Positions 39,214 through 47,349 of a DNA stretch of 62,104 nucleotides are shown here, piece after piece. The stretch is from contig JAHEZJ010000015.1 of NCBI GenBank assembly GCA_023251135.1, positions 1-62,104 of the forward strand. The letters are read 5' to 3'. The notes beneath the pieces are model-generated. The model made no database searches and was not told the DNA's origin. It saw nothing but the letters and a program-made list of their open reading frames with translations. This DNA is from Flavobacterium sp. (GTDB lineage: Bacteria; Bacteroidota; Bacteroidia; Flavobacteriales; Flavobacteriaceae). Both the position numbers and the translations under genes were made by a program. Numbering within the stretch: the first letter of the stretch is position 1; each line of letters starts with the position of its first letter.

Positions 39214-40344
39214 TTATTTAGGCTGCTGCTGTGTAACACAATGGATCATTCCTCCATTGGCGTATAAATTACGAACGTCAATACCAATTACTTTTCTGTC
39301 AGGATATAAACCCTGAATCAGTTGATTGGCAACTGCATCATTAGGATCGTTGTAATTCGGAACCAGAACAACCGTATTTCCAATGTAATAATTGACATAA
39401 GAACCTTTGTAACCTAATTTTTTACCATAAGTCGTTACAACGTTGTTTCGGGACAATGGCAGTTTTAAGAAAGTATAATTTTTGCCTTTTACGTCTTTTG
39501 AATTGAATAAGGTAGCAATGTCGGCTTGTGGTACTTCCCAATACAATAAATCATCTTCATTCATGGTTACGATCGTGCTGGTATTGCCAAAACGTGCAAA
39601 ACCATCAATGTGCATGTCGGTGATTTCTCTTCCCGCTTTTCCGTTAAGCCAGATAAAATGAGTAACACCTAAATACTTTTTAAAAATAGCTTCAGCCTGT
39701 GACTGAGACATTCCTGGATTACGATTAGAGTTTAAAATAGAACTTTTGGTAGCCATTAAGGTTCCTTTTCCATCTATTTCTACAGCTCCTCCTTCATTAA
39801 TCATTATAGTGTTTAAATCTACAATTGTTGTTTTCTGATCTGCTGCGATTTGCGAAGGAATGGTGTTGCAATTACTGAAATCCGCTTTTTTCCCCCAGCC
39901 ATTAAATCCCCAATCCTGAATTACCAATTGATTGTTCTTGTCTTTTACGTAAATTGGACCATTATCTCTTACCCAGACATCATCCGTTTTGTAGATTTTA
40001 AATGTTACGGCAGAAAGAGAAACACCTGCATTTTTTAATAAGGTGGTAATTCTGTTTTTTTCAGTCGTATCATAGGCAATGATATTTACCTTTTCGCTTG
40101 TAGCTAATGATTTAGTCATAGCCACCCAGGTAGCATCTAAATCATTTCTATAGTCAATACCGTATTGATATTGATGTGGCCATTGCAGCCAGGTTGCTTC
40201 ATGCGGAGCAGATTCTTCGGGCATGGTGTACATAATTTCACTTTTAATCGATTCTGTCGGTTCGTCCGGCGTTACGCCTACTGCATCTTCCTGACAGGAA
40301 GTAAATAGAGGAAATAACAGTATAGGTATAAATAATTTTTTCAT
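39214..40344 (-). CDS. Lipoprotein agmatine deiminase (peptidylarginine-deiminase family)
   Basis: This 376-residue protein of the PAD_porph/agmatine deiminase family converts agmatine to N-carbamoylputrescine and ammonia. Catalytic blocks are DVWVRDNGP (Asp), NEGGAVEIDG (Glu), HIDGFARF (His/Asp), and the terminal IHCVTQQQP with the nucleophile Cys369. Unusually it begins with a lipoprotein signal (LFTSC, Cys17), so it should be anchored outside the cytoplasm rather than act in the cytosol. The acidic residues after the cysteine (QEDA) fit surface export. Related Porphyromonas PPAD is secreted, so an extracellular arginine-directed substrate is possible. Confidence 0.9.
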   Translation of the reverse strand: MKKLFIPILLFPLFTSCQEDAVGVTPDEPTESIKSEIMYTMPEESAPHEATWLQWPHQYQYGIDYRNDLDATWVAMTKSLATSEKVNIIAYDTTEKNRITTLLKNAGVSLSAVTFKIYKTDDVWVRDNGPIYVKDKNNQLVIQDWGFNGWGKKADFSNCNTIPSQIAADQKTTIVDLNTIMINEGGAVEIDGKGTLMATKSSILNSNRNPGMSQSQAEAIFKKYLGVTHFIWLNGKAGREITDMHIDGFARFGNTSTIVTMNEDDLLYWEVPQADIATLFNSKDVKGKNYTFLKLPLSRNNVVTTYGKKLGYKGSYVNYYIGNTVVLVPNYNDPNDAVANQLIQGLYPDRKVIGIDVRNLYANGGMIHCVTQQQPK

Positions 40345-40409
40345 CTTAATTTGTGTTTGTTTTGGATTAACTTGTTTAGCGTCATTTTGTTACTAGTATT
40401 TTGACGGTA

Positions 40410-40417
40410 CAAATGTA
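40410..40417 (-). promoter_or_regulatory. Candidate -7 element (TACATTTG) of the deiminase gene
   Basis: Exact TAnnTTTG match on the minus strand, 66 bp before the start at 40344. It lies in the gap after the AraC-type gene, so the deiminase is likely transcribed alone. Confidence 0.5.
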
Positions 40418-40457
40418 TTTCTAAACCATTATCTGGCAGTTGTCCAAAATGGACAAA

Positions 40458-41282
40458 TCAAATCAGCGGAATAAAAATCGCGGTAAGATATTCAGACTCG
40501 TTATCACAATTGTCGCTGGTTTTCAGATATTGTTCAATAACAGGCAAGTGTGAAAGTTCAAAAGTGTTGGTTAGAAACCAGCCTCCATAAATTTGGTTAT
40601 AGGTATTTTCTAAGGTATGGTAACTGCCGTGATGAAAAAAACGGGCATATTTACTGCCAAAAATCTGCTTCTTTGGCAAATTTTTAAGGACCATTGTTGT
40701 AGCAACACAGGCTTCGTAAGTGCAATTTATTTTTTCGGTGATTAAAATATCGTCGGTAATGACTCCAAAGAAACGGGTATCAGTTTCAGGGAATTTGTTT
40801 TGCAGAAGGGTTTCCCACAGCGTTTCTATTTCCTGATTAACATAAGGAGTTTTGGAGCTCAGGTAATAAACAGTTGTTTCGGGAATTACAACTATTTCCG
40901 GATTTAAAACATTGGTAAAAGATTGAAGAGGATGGGTATCGTTGAGTAAAAGTTCTTTTTGATTGCGTGCCAGGGAAGGGGAACAATCAAAATGTTTTTT
41001 GAAGGTTTTTGAGAATGACTGTACATCGGCAAAACCTACTTCAAGCGCAATTTCTGAGATTTGTTTGCTGGAATATATGAGTTTTTTGTATCCGTTTTCT
41101 ACCTTCAATCGGGTTTGATAAGCGCCAATGGTTTCGTTAAATAAAGAATAAAAAATGCGTTGCAGATTGCGGTAGGAGTAACAGGAAATGTCCTCCAGAG
41201 AATTTATTGAGATGATTTGATTGTAATGCATCTCAATATAATTCCGGGTATTGTAAATATGTTTTAGATTAAAATCATTCAT
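40458..41282 (-). CDS. AraC-family regulator with GyrI-like effector domain
   Basis: This 274-residue transcription factor has an N-terminal AraC/XylS double HTH (residues about 8-105, with EIALEVGFADVQSFSKTFKKHF as the second HTH). A C-terminal GyrI-like effector-binding domain spans about 125-274 (IEQYLKTSDN, ARFFHHGSYHTLENTYNQIY). The domain order is as in Rob/BmrR-like multidrug-responsive activators. It would sense small molecules. It precedes the deiminase gene (114-bp gap) and follows trmD on the same strand. Confidence 0.93.
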   Translation of the reverse strand: MNDFNLKHIYNTRNYIEMHYNQIISINSLEDISCYSYRNLQRIFYSLFNETIGAYQTRLKVENGYKKLIYSSKQISEIALEVGFADVQSFSKTFKKHFDCSPSLARNQKELLLNDTHPLQSFTNVLNPEIVVIPETTVYYLSSKTPYVNQEIETLWETLLQNKFPETDTRFFGVITDDILITEKINCTYEACVATTMVLKNLPKKQIFGSKYARFFHHGSYHTLENTYNQIYGGWFLTNTFELSHLPVIEQYLKTSDNCDNESEYLTAIFIPLI

Positions 41283-41386
41283 TTTTTAGTTTTTAGAAAG
41301 GGGTAATAATAAGGATAACGTATTAATTACAGCTTTCACATATGATTTAGAAGAATCACTAAAAATAAATGAGTAAAGAGACCTGT

Positions 41387-42067
41387 TTATTTTTCTTCTA
41401 ATAAATCCGGGCGTCTGTTTTTAGTATGTTCATACGCCATATCCTCGCGCCATTTGTCAATTTTGGCAAAATGACCGCTAGTCAGAACTTCAGGAACCTT
41501 CCAGCCCTTATAATCTGCTGGTCTTGTGTATATAGGACCTGAAAGCAGATTGTCCTGAAAACTATCAGTCAATGCTGAAGTTTCGTCGCTCAAAACACCT
41601 GGAATCAGGCGGATCAAAGCATCCGATAACACCAAAGCTCCTAATTCTCCACCTGACAATACATAATCACCAATTGAAATCTCTTTGGTAATAAAATGAT
41701 CCCGAACACGCTGATCTACCCCTTTATAATGTCCGCAAAGAATGATGATGTTTTCATACATCGACATGGTATTGGCCATTTTTTGGTTTAAAGTTTCCCC
41801 GTCAGGTGACATATAGATAATCTCATCGTATTCGCGTTGGCTTTTTAAATGCGTGATACAGGCATCAATAGGCTGAACAGTCATCACCATTCCGGCACCT
41901 CCGCCAAAAGGATAATCGTCAACACTTTTTTGCTTGTTTGTGGTGTAATCACGCAAATTATGAAAATGAACTTCCACTAATCCTTTGTCTATGGCACGTT
42001 TCATAATCGAAGCCTCAAACGGACTCTTTAATAATTCAGGTAAAATCGTTATAATGTCAATTCGCAT
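41387..42067 (-). CDS. trmD: tRNA (guanine37-N1)-methyltransferase
   Basis: This 226-residue SPOUT-class methyltransferase makes m1G37 in tRNAs with a G36pG37 sequence. It shows the start [16 protein letters not shown], the trefoil-knot SAM site ([30 protein letters not shown]), and the [19 protein letters not shown]-terminal region. Length is typical. It is cytoplasmic and monocistronic, with a -7 element 27 bp upstream. Confidence 0.97.
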   Translation of the reverse strand: MRIDIITILPELLKSPFEASIMKRAIDKGLVEVHFHNLRDYTTNKQKSVDDYPFGGGAGMVMTVQPIDACITHLKSQREYDEIIYMSPDGETLNQKMANTMSMYENIIILCGHYKGVDQRVRDHFITKEISIGDYVLSGGELGALVLSDALIRLIPGVLSDETSALTDSFQDNLLSGPIYTRPADYKGWKVPEVLTSGHFAKIDKWREDMAYEHTKNRRPDLLEEK

Positions 42068-42093
42068 TTTTTTTCTTCAATAGTTCTAAGGTG

Positions 42094-42101
42094 CAAAGAT
42101 A
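42094..42101 (-). promoter_or_regulatory. Candidate trmD -7 element (TATCTTTG)
   Basis: Exact TAnnTTTG match on the minus strand, 27 bp before the start. Nothing else was recognised in the 289-bp gap 42068-42356. Confidence 0.5.
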
Positions 42102-42356
42102 CAAGTTAATTTTTGTGAATTTTCAAGATTTGAAAATGGGGAAAAAGAATTAAGGACTTTTTGAGAAAGAGTTAATAACGAGCTACTTAACGTTTAATGT
42201 TGTTGGAATGTTATTTAAGTGTTTGTAAAACAGTTAAATACATGATAATTATATAACATAAAACGCCTGAAATGTAAAAAAAAGATGCTTAATTTTAATT
42301 ACTATTACATTTCAATTATTTGATTTTGTAAAGAATTACTTAAAAACAAAACTCCC

Positions 42357-42686
42357 ATGAAAAAGCTGCTAATATTACTCATTATATTGATTTTACAGGC
42401 ATGTTCTACCACTAAAAACCCAAATGATCAATGGATTGGTCAGTCTAAAAAAAATCTTATTAAGATTTGGGGGCCACCTATACGTACGTTACAAAATTCA
42501 GATCAGGGAGAAATATTACTTTATGCAGAACAAGTGTATACCAATGCAGCTACTAGTGAAGGTCCCAGAATGGCCGGCTCAAACTACTGGAATTACACCT
42601 ATATATACACCCGTAAGGACGGAAAAATTTATTTGTACAAAACCGATAAACAGCAACAGCCGCCTCAGACAATTGCTGTAAAATAA
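42357..42686 (+). CDS. Small lipoprotein, SmpA/BamE-like pattern
   Basis: This 109-residue lipoprotein has its lipobox at LQAC (Cys16). The mature sequence begins with WIGQSKKNLIKIWGPP, which resembles the SmpA/OmlA (BamE-like) motif of a W/GxxKxxLxxxWGxP helix-turn. A Tyr-rich strand region follows (NYTYIYTRKDGKIYLYK). Members of that fold are small periplasmic or outer-membrane scaffold proteins. Function is not established, and the fold call is tentative. Confidence 0.7.
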   Translation: MKKLLILLIILILQACSTTKNPNDQWIGQSKKNLIKIWGPPIRTLQNSDQGEILLYAEQVYTNAATSEGPRMAGSNYWNYTYIYTRKDGKIYLYKTDKQQQPPQTIAVK

Positions 42687-42801
42687 GCTGATTTCTTGTT
42701 TTTTATACGAAAATATGGCGAATTTATCATTGCGGTCAAAATCATTTGATTATATTTATGTCCGCTTTAGGTTGATCTTTAGCGATTTAAAATGATAAAT
42801 C

Positions 42802-43257
42802 ATGAGAAAAACGGTGATACTTTTGGTATCTTTTCTAATTATTTCCTGTCAGAATCAAAACCAGTTAAAACCTATGGATACCACAAAAAATGAAGAATTA
42901 GTTAAAACGTATTTTGAACATTTTAATAAGCACGATTGGAAAAAGATGTCAGAAATGTACACAGAGACTGCTGATTTCAAAGATCCTTCGCTAGGACCCG
43001 GGATTGTCAAACAAACCCGTAAACAAATTGCAGATAAGTATGCAGCGCTTAACGCCGCTTTTCCGGATCTGCATGATAAAGTGATTCAGGTTTATCCGTC
43101 GGGAGAAAAGCATATTATTGTAGAATTTGTTTCATCGGGTACAGCGCCAGACAACTCAAAATTTGAACTGCCGATCTGTACTATTTTTACAATCGAAAAC
43201 GGATTAATCACCAAAGATTTTACCTATTTCGATAATTTTGAAGAAGAAGAAAACTAA
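42802..43257 (+). CDS. SnoaL/NTF2-like lipoprotein
   Basis: This 151-residue lipoprotein has its lipobox ending at Cys16 (IISC). The mature domain is of the SnoaL/NTF2 (cystatin-like cone) type: VKTYFEHFNKHDWKKMSEMYTETADFKDPSLG at the N-terminal end and FELPICTIFTIENGLITKDFTYFDNF at the C-terminal end. Family members are ester cyclases, isomerases or ligand binders. A periplasmic location is inferred from the signal. The substrate is unknown. Confidence 0.8.
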   Translation: MRKTVILLVSFLIISCQNQNQLKPMDTTKNEELVKTYFEHFNKHDWKKMSEMYTETADFKDPSLGPGIVKQTRKQIADKYAALNAAFPDLHDKVIQVYPSGEKHIIVEFVSSGTAPDNSKFELPICTIFTIENGLITKDFTYFDNFEEEEN

Positions 43258-43285
43258 GAACAGCTACTGATGTAAAACGTGTGTA

Positions 43286-43359
43286 GTCCCTACGGGACAT
43301 CGTTTACGGTGGGTTTCTTTTGCTTACCGATATCTTGCTCCTGACGGAGCATTTTTTTT
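43286..43359 (+). repeat. Two small palindromes, the second a likely terminator
   Basis: GTCCCTACGGGAC (43286-43298) is a 6-bp-arm palindrome. TGCTCCTGACGGAGCA (43336-43351) is followed by a T run and can terminate the NTF2-like gene. Both resemble short palindromes dispersed in Bacteroidota intergenic DNA. That is from memory and not checked. Confidence 0.6.
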
Positions 43360-43483
43360 GCTTATTTTTTCTATTACCTCACAAAAAGAAAACAGATTAG
43401 CTTAAATTTGATAGAAATAGTCAGGATAAAAAACGTTGACTGATTTATAAAAATTACAACAAATAGAAAGTTAATTAAACACA

Positions 43484-43840
43484 TTGAAAATGCAGCATTC
43501 AAAAACAAGCAAAGAATTTATAAAAGGAGATGAAATCGAGTGGGAGGTGGTTGGAGAAGGTATCAGGCGCAAGATTCTTGCTTTTGATGAAAGAGTGATG
43601 CTGGTAAATGTTCATTTTGAAAAGGGAGGAATTGGCGTTTTACACGAGCACTATCATTCGCAGGTAACCTATGTTTCAAGCGGTAAATTTGATGTTACCA
43701 TTAGCGGTGTTACCCAAACGCTGAAAGAAGGAGACAGTTTTTACATTCCGCCTCATGCGATTCATGGAGTGGTTTGCTTAGAAAGCGGACTTTTAACGGA
43801 TGTTTTCAGCCCGATTCGGGAAGATTTTATACAATCGTAA
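43484..43840 (+). CDS. Cupin-domain protein
   Basis: This 118-residue single-domain cupin has motif 1 near residues 45-65 (GIGVLHEHYHSQVTYVSSGKF) with the metal-binding histidines and Glu. Motif 2 lies near 85-100 (GDSFYIPPHAIHGV). It is a small cytoplasmic metal-binding beta-barrel, of the type often found in sugar or auxin-like binding and dioxygenase-related proteins. The substrate is unknown. It is followed after 112 bp by an MFS transporter on the same strand, but the transporter has its own promoter motif. Confidence 0.88.
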   Translation: MKMQHSKTSKEFIKGDEIEWEVVGEGIRRKILAFDERVMLVNVHFEKGGIGVLHEHYHSQVTYVSSGKFDVTISGVTQTLKEGDSFYIPPHAIHGVVCLESGLLTDVFSPIREDFIQS

Positions 43841-43940
43841 TGTTTTAACATTCAGCATAATCTTTAAAACAATAGTCAGATTTACTGTCGGCTTTGGAAA
43901 AATTATAATTTTTTTAAAGTTTCGGTAATAATTAGATTGG

Positions 43941-43948
43941 TATTTTTG
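43941..43948 (+). promoter_or_regulatory. -7 element (TATTTTTG) almost abutting the MFS start
   Basis: Exact TAnnTTTG match ending 4 bp before the ATG at 43953. With initiation a few bases downstream of the motif, the transcript would have little or no 5' leader. Confidence 0.5.
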
Positions 43949-43952
43949 CAAA

Positions 43953-45128
43953 ATGAATTTATCTAAAACGAATGTCTTGTTTATGGCAGCTTGCACCGGA
44001 CTTATAGTTGCAAATCTTTATTACTGCCAGCCTTTAATTGTTTTAATTGCCAACGAATTTAAAATTCCTGAAGCCAGTGCGGGAACAATAACTTATCTAA
44101 CCCAGGCGGGTTATGCGATAGGGTTATTTTTTATGGTTCCGTTAGGCGATAAAATCGAACGCAAAAAACAAATTTTGATGACCACTTTTGCTTCTGTAAT
44201 CGCTTTGATTATCGCAGCAACGGCAAAAAGTTTCTTTCTTTTGCAGGTGGCTTCCTTATTAATCGGAATTACTTCAATTGTACCCCAGCTTATTTTGCCC
44301 TTGGCGGCCTCTTTGAGTGCACCTGAACAGCGTGGAAAAGTGGTAGGAACTATTATGAGCGGTTTGCTTGTTGGAATACTATTGTCCAGAACATTAAGCG
44401 GATTTATAGGTCAGGTATTGGGCTGGAGGTCTATGTTTTATATTGCTGCAGGTATCTGTTTGCTGATCTTTTTTGTGATTCAGAAAAAATTTCCGGTCAA
44501 TAAACCCCAGTTTGAGGGAACTTACGGACAGTTGATTCAATCCCTTTTTACACTTATAAAAACACAGCCGGTTTTGCGTGAAGCGACACTGATCAATGTA
44601 TTCAGTTTTGCACAATTTGGAGCCTTTTGGACCACTATGGTTTTACTGCTTTCCGGAGATCCATTCGGTTTTAACAGTGCTACAATTGGGCTTTTTGGAA
44701 TTGTAGGAGCTTCTGGAGCTTTGGCGGCACCTCTGGTAGGGAAAATGGGAGACAAAGGAAACTCAAGAATTGCGGTAGGTTACGGTTGTTTATTGATTTT
44801 AATTAGTTTTCTGGTTTTCTATTTTTCAATAGAAAGTGTGATCGGAATTGCGATTGGAATTGTGTTTATTGATATCGGAATTCAGGGCGTACATATTTCA
44901 AACCAGACGAGAGTATATTCGCTGCTTCCAGAAGCCAGAAACCGATTGAATACCGTATTTATGTCGTTTAGTTTTTTAGGAACAGCAGCCGGATCAGCTT
45001 ACGGATTGTTGTTGTGGAAACTGGGCGGATGGCATGCGGTAACCATTGGCTGTGTTGGATTATCGGCACTGGCATTTGTTGTTTACGGCCTTACTTACAA
45101 ATCAAAGTCTAAAAAACAGAAAGCTTAA
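43953..45128 (+). CDS. MFS transporter (drug/sugar-efflux type)
   Basis: This 391-residue integral membrane protein has about 12 hydrophobic segments and the MFS signature after TM2 (PLGDKIERKKQILM, the DRxGRK-type loop). The inner central loop is near residues 180-200. It is probably an exporter, but the substrate is not evident. The cytoplasmic termini are short. It has its own promoter motif very close to the start. Confidence 0.9.
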   Translation: MNLSKTNVLFMAACTGLIVANLYYCQPLIVLIANEFKIPEASAGTITYLTQAGYAIGLFFMVPLGDKIERKKQILMTTFASVIALIIAATAKSFFLLQVASLLIGITSIVPQLILPLAASLSAPEQRGKVVGTIMSGLLVGILLSRTLSGFIGQVLGWRSMFYIAAGICLLIFFVIQKKFPVNKPQFEGTYGQLIQSLFTLIKTQPVLREATLINVFSFAQFGAFWTTMVLLLSGDPFGFNSATIGLFGIVGASGALAAPLVGKMGDKGNSRIAVGYGCLLILISFLVFYFSIESVIGIAIGIVFIDIGIQGVHISNQTRVYSLLPEARNRLNTVFMSFSFLGTAAGSAYGLLLWKLGGWHAVTIGCVGLSALAFVVYGLTYKSKSKKQKA

Positions 45129-45148
45129 ATTGATATAAAATTAATTTG

Positions 45149-45156
45149 TAAATTTG
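45149..45156 (+). promoter_or_regulatory. Candidate -7 element (TAAATTTG) with TTG upstream
   Basis: Exact TAnnTTTG match, 24 bp before the dual isomerase ATG. TTG at 45130-45132, 16 bp upstream, can be the -33 element. Confidence 0.5.
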
Positions 45157-45179
45157 CATTCAAATAAAAAATAAGAACA

Positions 45180-46112
45180 ATGGAAAACGGAATATACGCT
45201 AAATTCAACACTAGTAAAGGTTCGATTTTAGTAAAACTTACACACGATTTAACACCTGGGACCGTAGGGAATTTTGTAGCTCTTGCAGAAGGAAATATGG
45301 AGAATAAAGTAAAACCTCAGGGACAAAAATTCTATGACGGATTAACTTTTCACAGAGTAATTCCTGATTTTATGATTCAGGGAGGATGCCCAAAAGGAAC
45401 TGGAACTGGTGATCCGGGGTATAAATTTGATGATGAGTTTCACCCAAGTTTAAAACACGATCGTCCGGGAGTTTTAGCAATGGCTAATTCAGGTCCTGCA
45501 AGTAACGGTTCTCAATTTTACATTACACACGTTCCAACTTCATGGTTAGACGGGAAACATACTGTTTTTGGTCATGTAATCGAAGGTCAGGATGTTGTTG
45601 ATGCAGTAGCTCAGGGAGATAATCTTGATGCTGTAGAAATCATCAGAGTAGGTGACGAAGCTCAAAAATGGAATGCTATTGAAGCTTTTATCGCTTTAAA
45701 AGGAGCCCGTTTGAAGCGTGATGCTGCTTTAAAAGCGGAATCAGAAGCAAAAATGGAACAATTGGCTGCAGGTTTTGATAAAACAGACAGCGGACTACGT
45801 TATAAAATGATTCAAAAAGGAGAAGGTAAAAAAGCTGAAGCTGGAAAAACAGTAGCAGTACATTACGAAGGTTCTTTAGAAAATGGAAAAGTTTTTGATT
45901 CATCTTACCCACGTAAAAAACCAATCGAATTCAGATTAGGTCAGGGACAGGTAATCGAAGGATGGGACGAAGGTATCGCTTTACTACAGGTAGGTGACAA
46001 AGCTCGTTTTGTAATTCCATCTGATTTAGCTTATGGAGCTGCAGGTGCAGGAGGAGTTATTCCACCAAACGCAACTTTGATTTTTGACGTTGAATTAATG
46101 GACGTAAAATAA
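45180..46112 (+). CDS. Dual-family prolyl isomerase (cyclophilin-FKBP fusion)
   Basis: This 310-residue cytoplasmic protein, with no signal peptide, fuses two unrelated peptidyl-prolyl isomerase folds. Residues about 1-160 are a cyclophilin (FHRVIPDFMIQGG, MANSGPASNGSQFYIT, HTVFGHVIEG). A helical linker follows (about 165-200), and residues about 205-310 are an FKBP domain (VAVHYEGSLENGKVFDSS, GWDEGIALLQVGDKARF, GVIPPNATLIFDVELMDV). Such CFBP-type dual immunophilins are known from Flavobacterium. They catalyse proline isomerisation and can act as chaperones. It is monocistronic, with a promoter and a terminator. Confidence 0.96.
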   Translation: MENGIYAKFNTSKGSILVKLTHDLTPGTVGNFVALAEGNMENKVKPQGQKFYDGLTFHRVIPDFMIQGGCPKGTGTGDPGYKFDDEFHPSLKHDRPGVLAMANSGPASNGSQFYITHVPTSWLDGKHTVFGHVIEGQDVVDAVAQGDNLDAVEIIRVGDEAQKWNAIEAFIALKGARLKRDAALKAESEAKMEQLAAGFDKTDSGLRYKMIQKGEGKKAEAGKTVAVHYEGSLENGKVFDSSYPRKKPIEFRLGQGQVIEGWDEGIALLQVGDKARFVIPSDLAYGAAGAGGVIPPNATLIFDVELMDVK

Positions 46113-46148
46113 GAGATTTACAGACAATTTAGTATTGTTTTAAATAGT

Positions 46149-46181
46149 AATCCCATTCGCCTGTCGAATGGGATTTTTTTT
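46149..46181 (+). terminator. Terminator of dual isomerase gene
   Basis: AATCCCATTCG and CGAATGGGATT form a perfect 11-bp stem with a 5-base loop, followed by a T run. Confidence 0.9.
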
Positions 46182-46205
46182 ATATTTACTTAAAAAACAA
46201 GAACA

Positions 46206-46517
46206 ATGAAATTAAGGATCTTAACTTTAACCGCTGCGACGTTGCTTTTGGTTTCGTGCGGTACGAAAAAAGCAGCTCCGGTTGCAACAGCCACTCCGGC
46301 TGCGAGTGAGACGGTAAAAACTACAGCATTAACTCCTGCATTGGCAGAAGGGAAAAACTTGTACGAAAACAGTTGTGCAAGATGTCATAAATTATATGAT
46401 CCGAAGAAATTTAGTCAGGAAGACTGGAAACCAATTCTGGTAAGAATGCAGAAAAAAGCGAAGGTTGACGATACTCAGATCGCTTTGATATCCGATTATA
46501 TCACTTCTCAATTGTAA
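46206..46517 (+). CDS. Small cytochrome c-like lipoprotein
   Basis: This 103-residue protein has a lipobox ending at Cys18 (LVSC), then an Ala/Pro/Thr-rich tether (about residues 19-45). A compact c-type heme domain follows, with CARCH (Cys57, Cys60, His61). A methionine near residue 78 (VRMQKK) may be the distal ligand. It is probably a membrane-anchored periplasmic electron carrier. No oxidase or respiratory gene adjoins it, so its partner is unknown. Confidence 0.88.
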   Translation: MKLRILTLTAATLLLVSCGTKKAAPVATATPAASETVKTTALTPALAEGKNLYENSCARCHKLYDPKKFSQEDWKPILVRMQKKAKVDDTQIALISDYITSQL

Positions 46518-46540
46518 GAAGCTGGTGTTTTAGATTCATA

Positions 46541-46574
46541 AAAACTATTCAATTAAGTTGGATAGTTTTTTTTT
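46541..46574 (+). terminator. Cytochrome c lipoprotein terminator
   Basis: AAAACTATTCAA and TTGGATAGTTTT pair (with G-T wobble), followed by a T run, 24 bp past the stop. Confidence 0.75.
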
Positions 46575-46594
46575 GCTTAAAAAGGACATAAAAA

Positions 46595-46619
46595 AAACAC
46601 CTTCACGCAGGAGGTGTTT
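46595..46619 (-). terminator. Terminator of GreA/Rnk-like gene
   Basis: AAACACCT and AGGTGTTT form a stem just past the gene's stop at 46626. The minus strand continues in a T run. Confidence 0.75.
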
Positions 46620-46625
46620 AAAAAA

Positions 46626-47021
46626 CTAAGAAATGCTTTCAGCTGAATTGCTAACGGCTGTTATTTTTAATGTTTTTATTCCGGCCGGTAATTCCCAATC
46701 GACAACATCATTTTCTTTAAAGCCAATAATAGCAACACTAAGCGGTGCCAAAATGGATATTTTTCCTTCTTTTACATTGGCAAAGGATGGCAGGACGATC
46801 TGAATTTTCATGCTTTTATTTGCTTTTACATCTTCAATAGTGACCTGCGAATTGATTCGTATCACGGTTTCGTCCAATTCACTTTCTTTACGGATAATGG
46901 CGCGATCCAATTCGTGCGAAAGCTGCCCAATTTCTTTGGCATTAGTTGTGTTTTTACTTTTTAGTATCAGTTCTCTTAAAAACTGATAATCTGTTTTACA
47001 GAATGTAGGGGTTGGTTTCAT
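46626..47021 (-). CDS. GreA/GreB C-terminal-domain protein (Rnk-like)
   Basis: This 131-residue protein has a helical N-terminal part and the GreA/GreB C-terminal FKBP-like domain (ISILAPLSVAIIGFKENDVVDWELPAGIKTLKI). It is annotated in relatives as a nucleoside diphosphate kinase regulator (Rnk). Such factors bind RNA polymerase near the secondary channel. Because it lacks the full GreA coiled coil, transcript-cleavage activity is unlikely. Its exact role is inferred only. Confidence 0.85.
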   Translation of the reverse strand: MKPTPTFCKTDYQFLRELILKSKNTTNAKEIGQLSHELDRAIIRKESELDETVIRINSQVTIEDVKANKSMKIQIVLPSFANVKEGKISILAPLSVAIIGFKENDVVDWELPAGIKTLKITAVSNSAESIS

Positions 47022-47156
47022 ATCGATTCTAATTTATTGTGATTTGAATATTCGGAGTTTTCAAATGCAAATTATAATGAAAGTCATTAGTAGCGGCCTC
47101 TAAACAGAGACTGCAACCGATAACTATAAATTGTAACTGAAAACTAAAAAATAAAT

Positions 47157-47277
47157 CCTCCGTCTGAGAGAAGAAATTGAAATAGACGGAGGCCTAATTG
47201 ATAAAGGCCTTACTATGTGAAATAAATACAGCAGCAAGCGCTCTTCCCGTAAGGGAAAACGATAGCGGAGAGGCTGT
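47157..47277. ncRNA. Structured intergenic segment, possible RNA or repeat
   Basis: Within the 328-bp gene-free gap 47022-47349 lie two foldbacks: CCTCCGTCT (47157-47165) with AGACGGAGG (47184-47192), and TCCCGTAAGGGA (47246-47257) nested inside CAGC (47233-47236) and GCTG (47274-47277). The adjacent GCTCTTCCCG...CGATAGCGG sequence is more GC-rich than its surroundings. It could be a small RNA or a degenerate mobile repeat, and the call is weak. Confidence 0.25.
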
Positions 47278-47349
47278 AAGTAAATGAATAGTGGTCACTG
47301 GGGAAATAATTAATTGGATTGGTAAAGATAGACAAACTTTTTGAAAACA

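Noticed and set aside
43286-43359. Structured RNA gene
   Set aside because: The two small palindromes are adequately explained as a repeat and a terminator.
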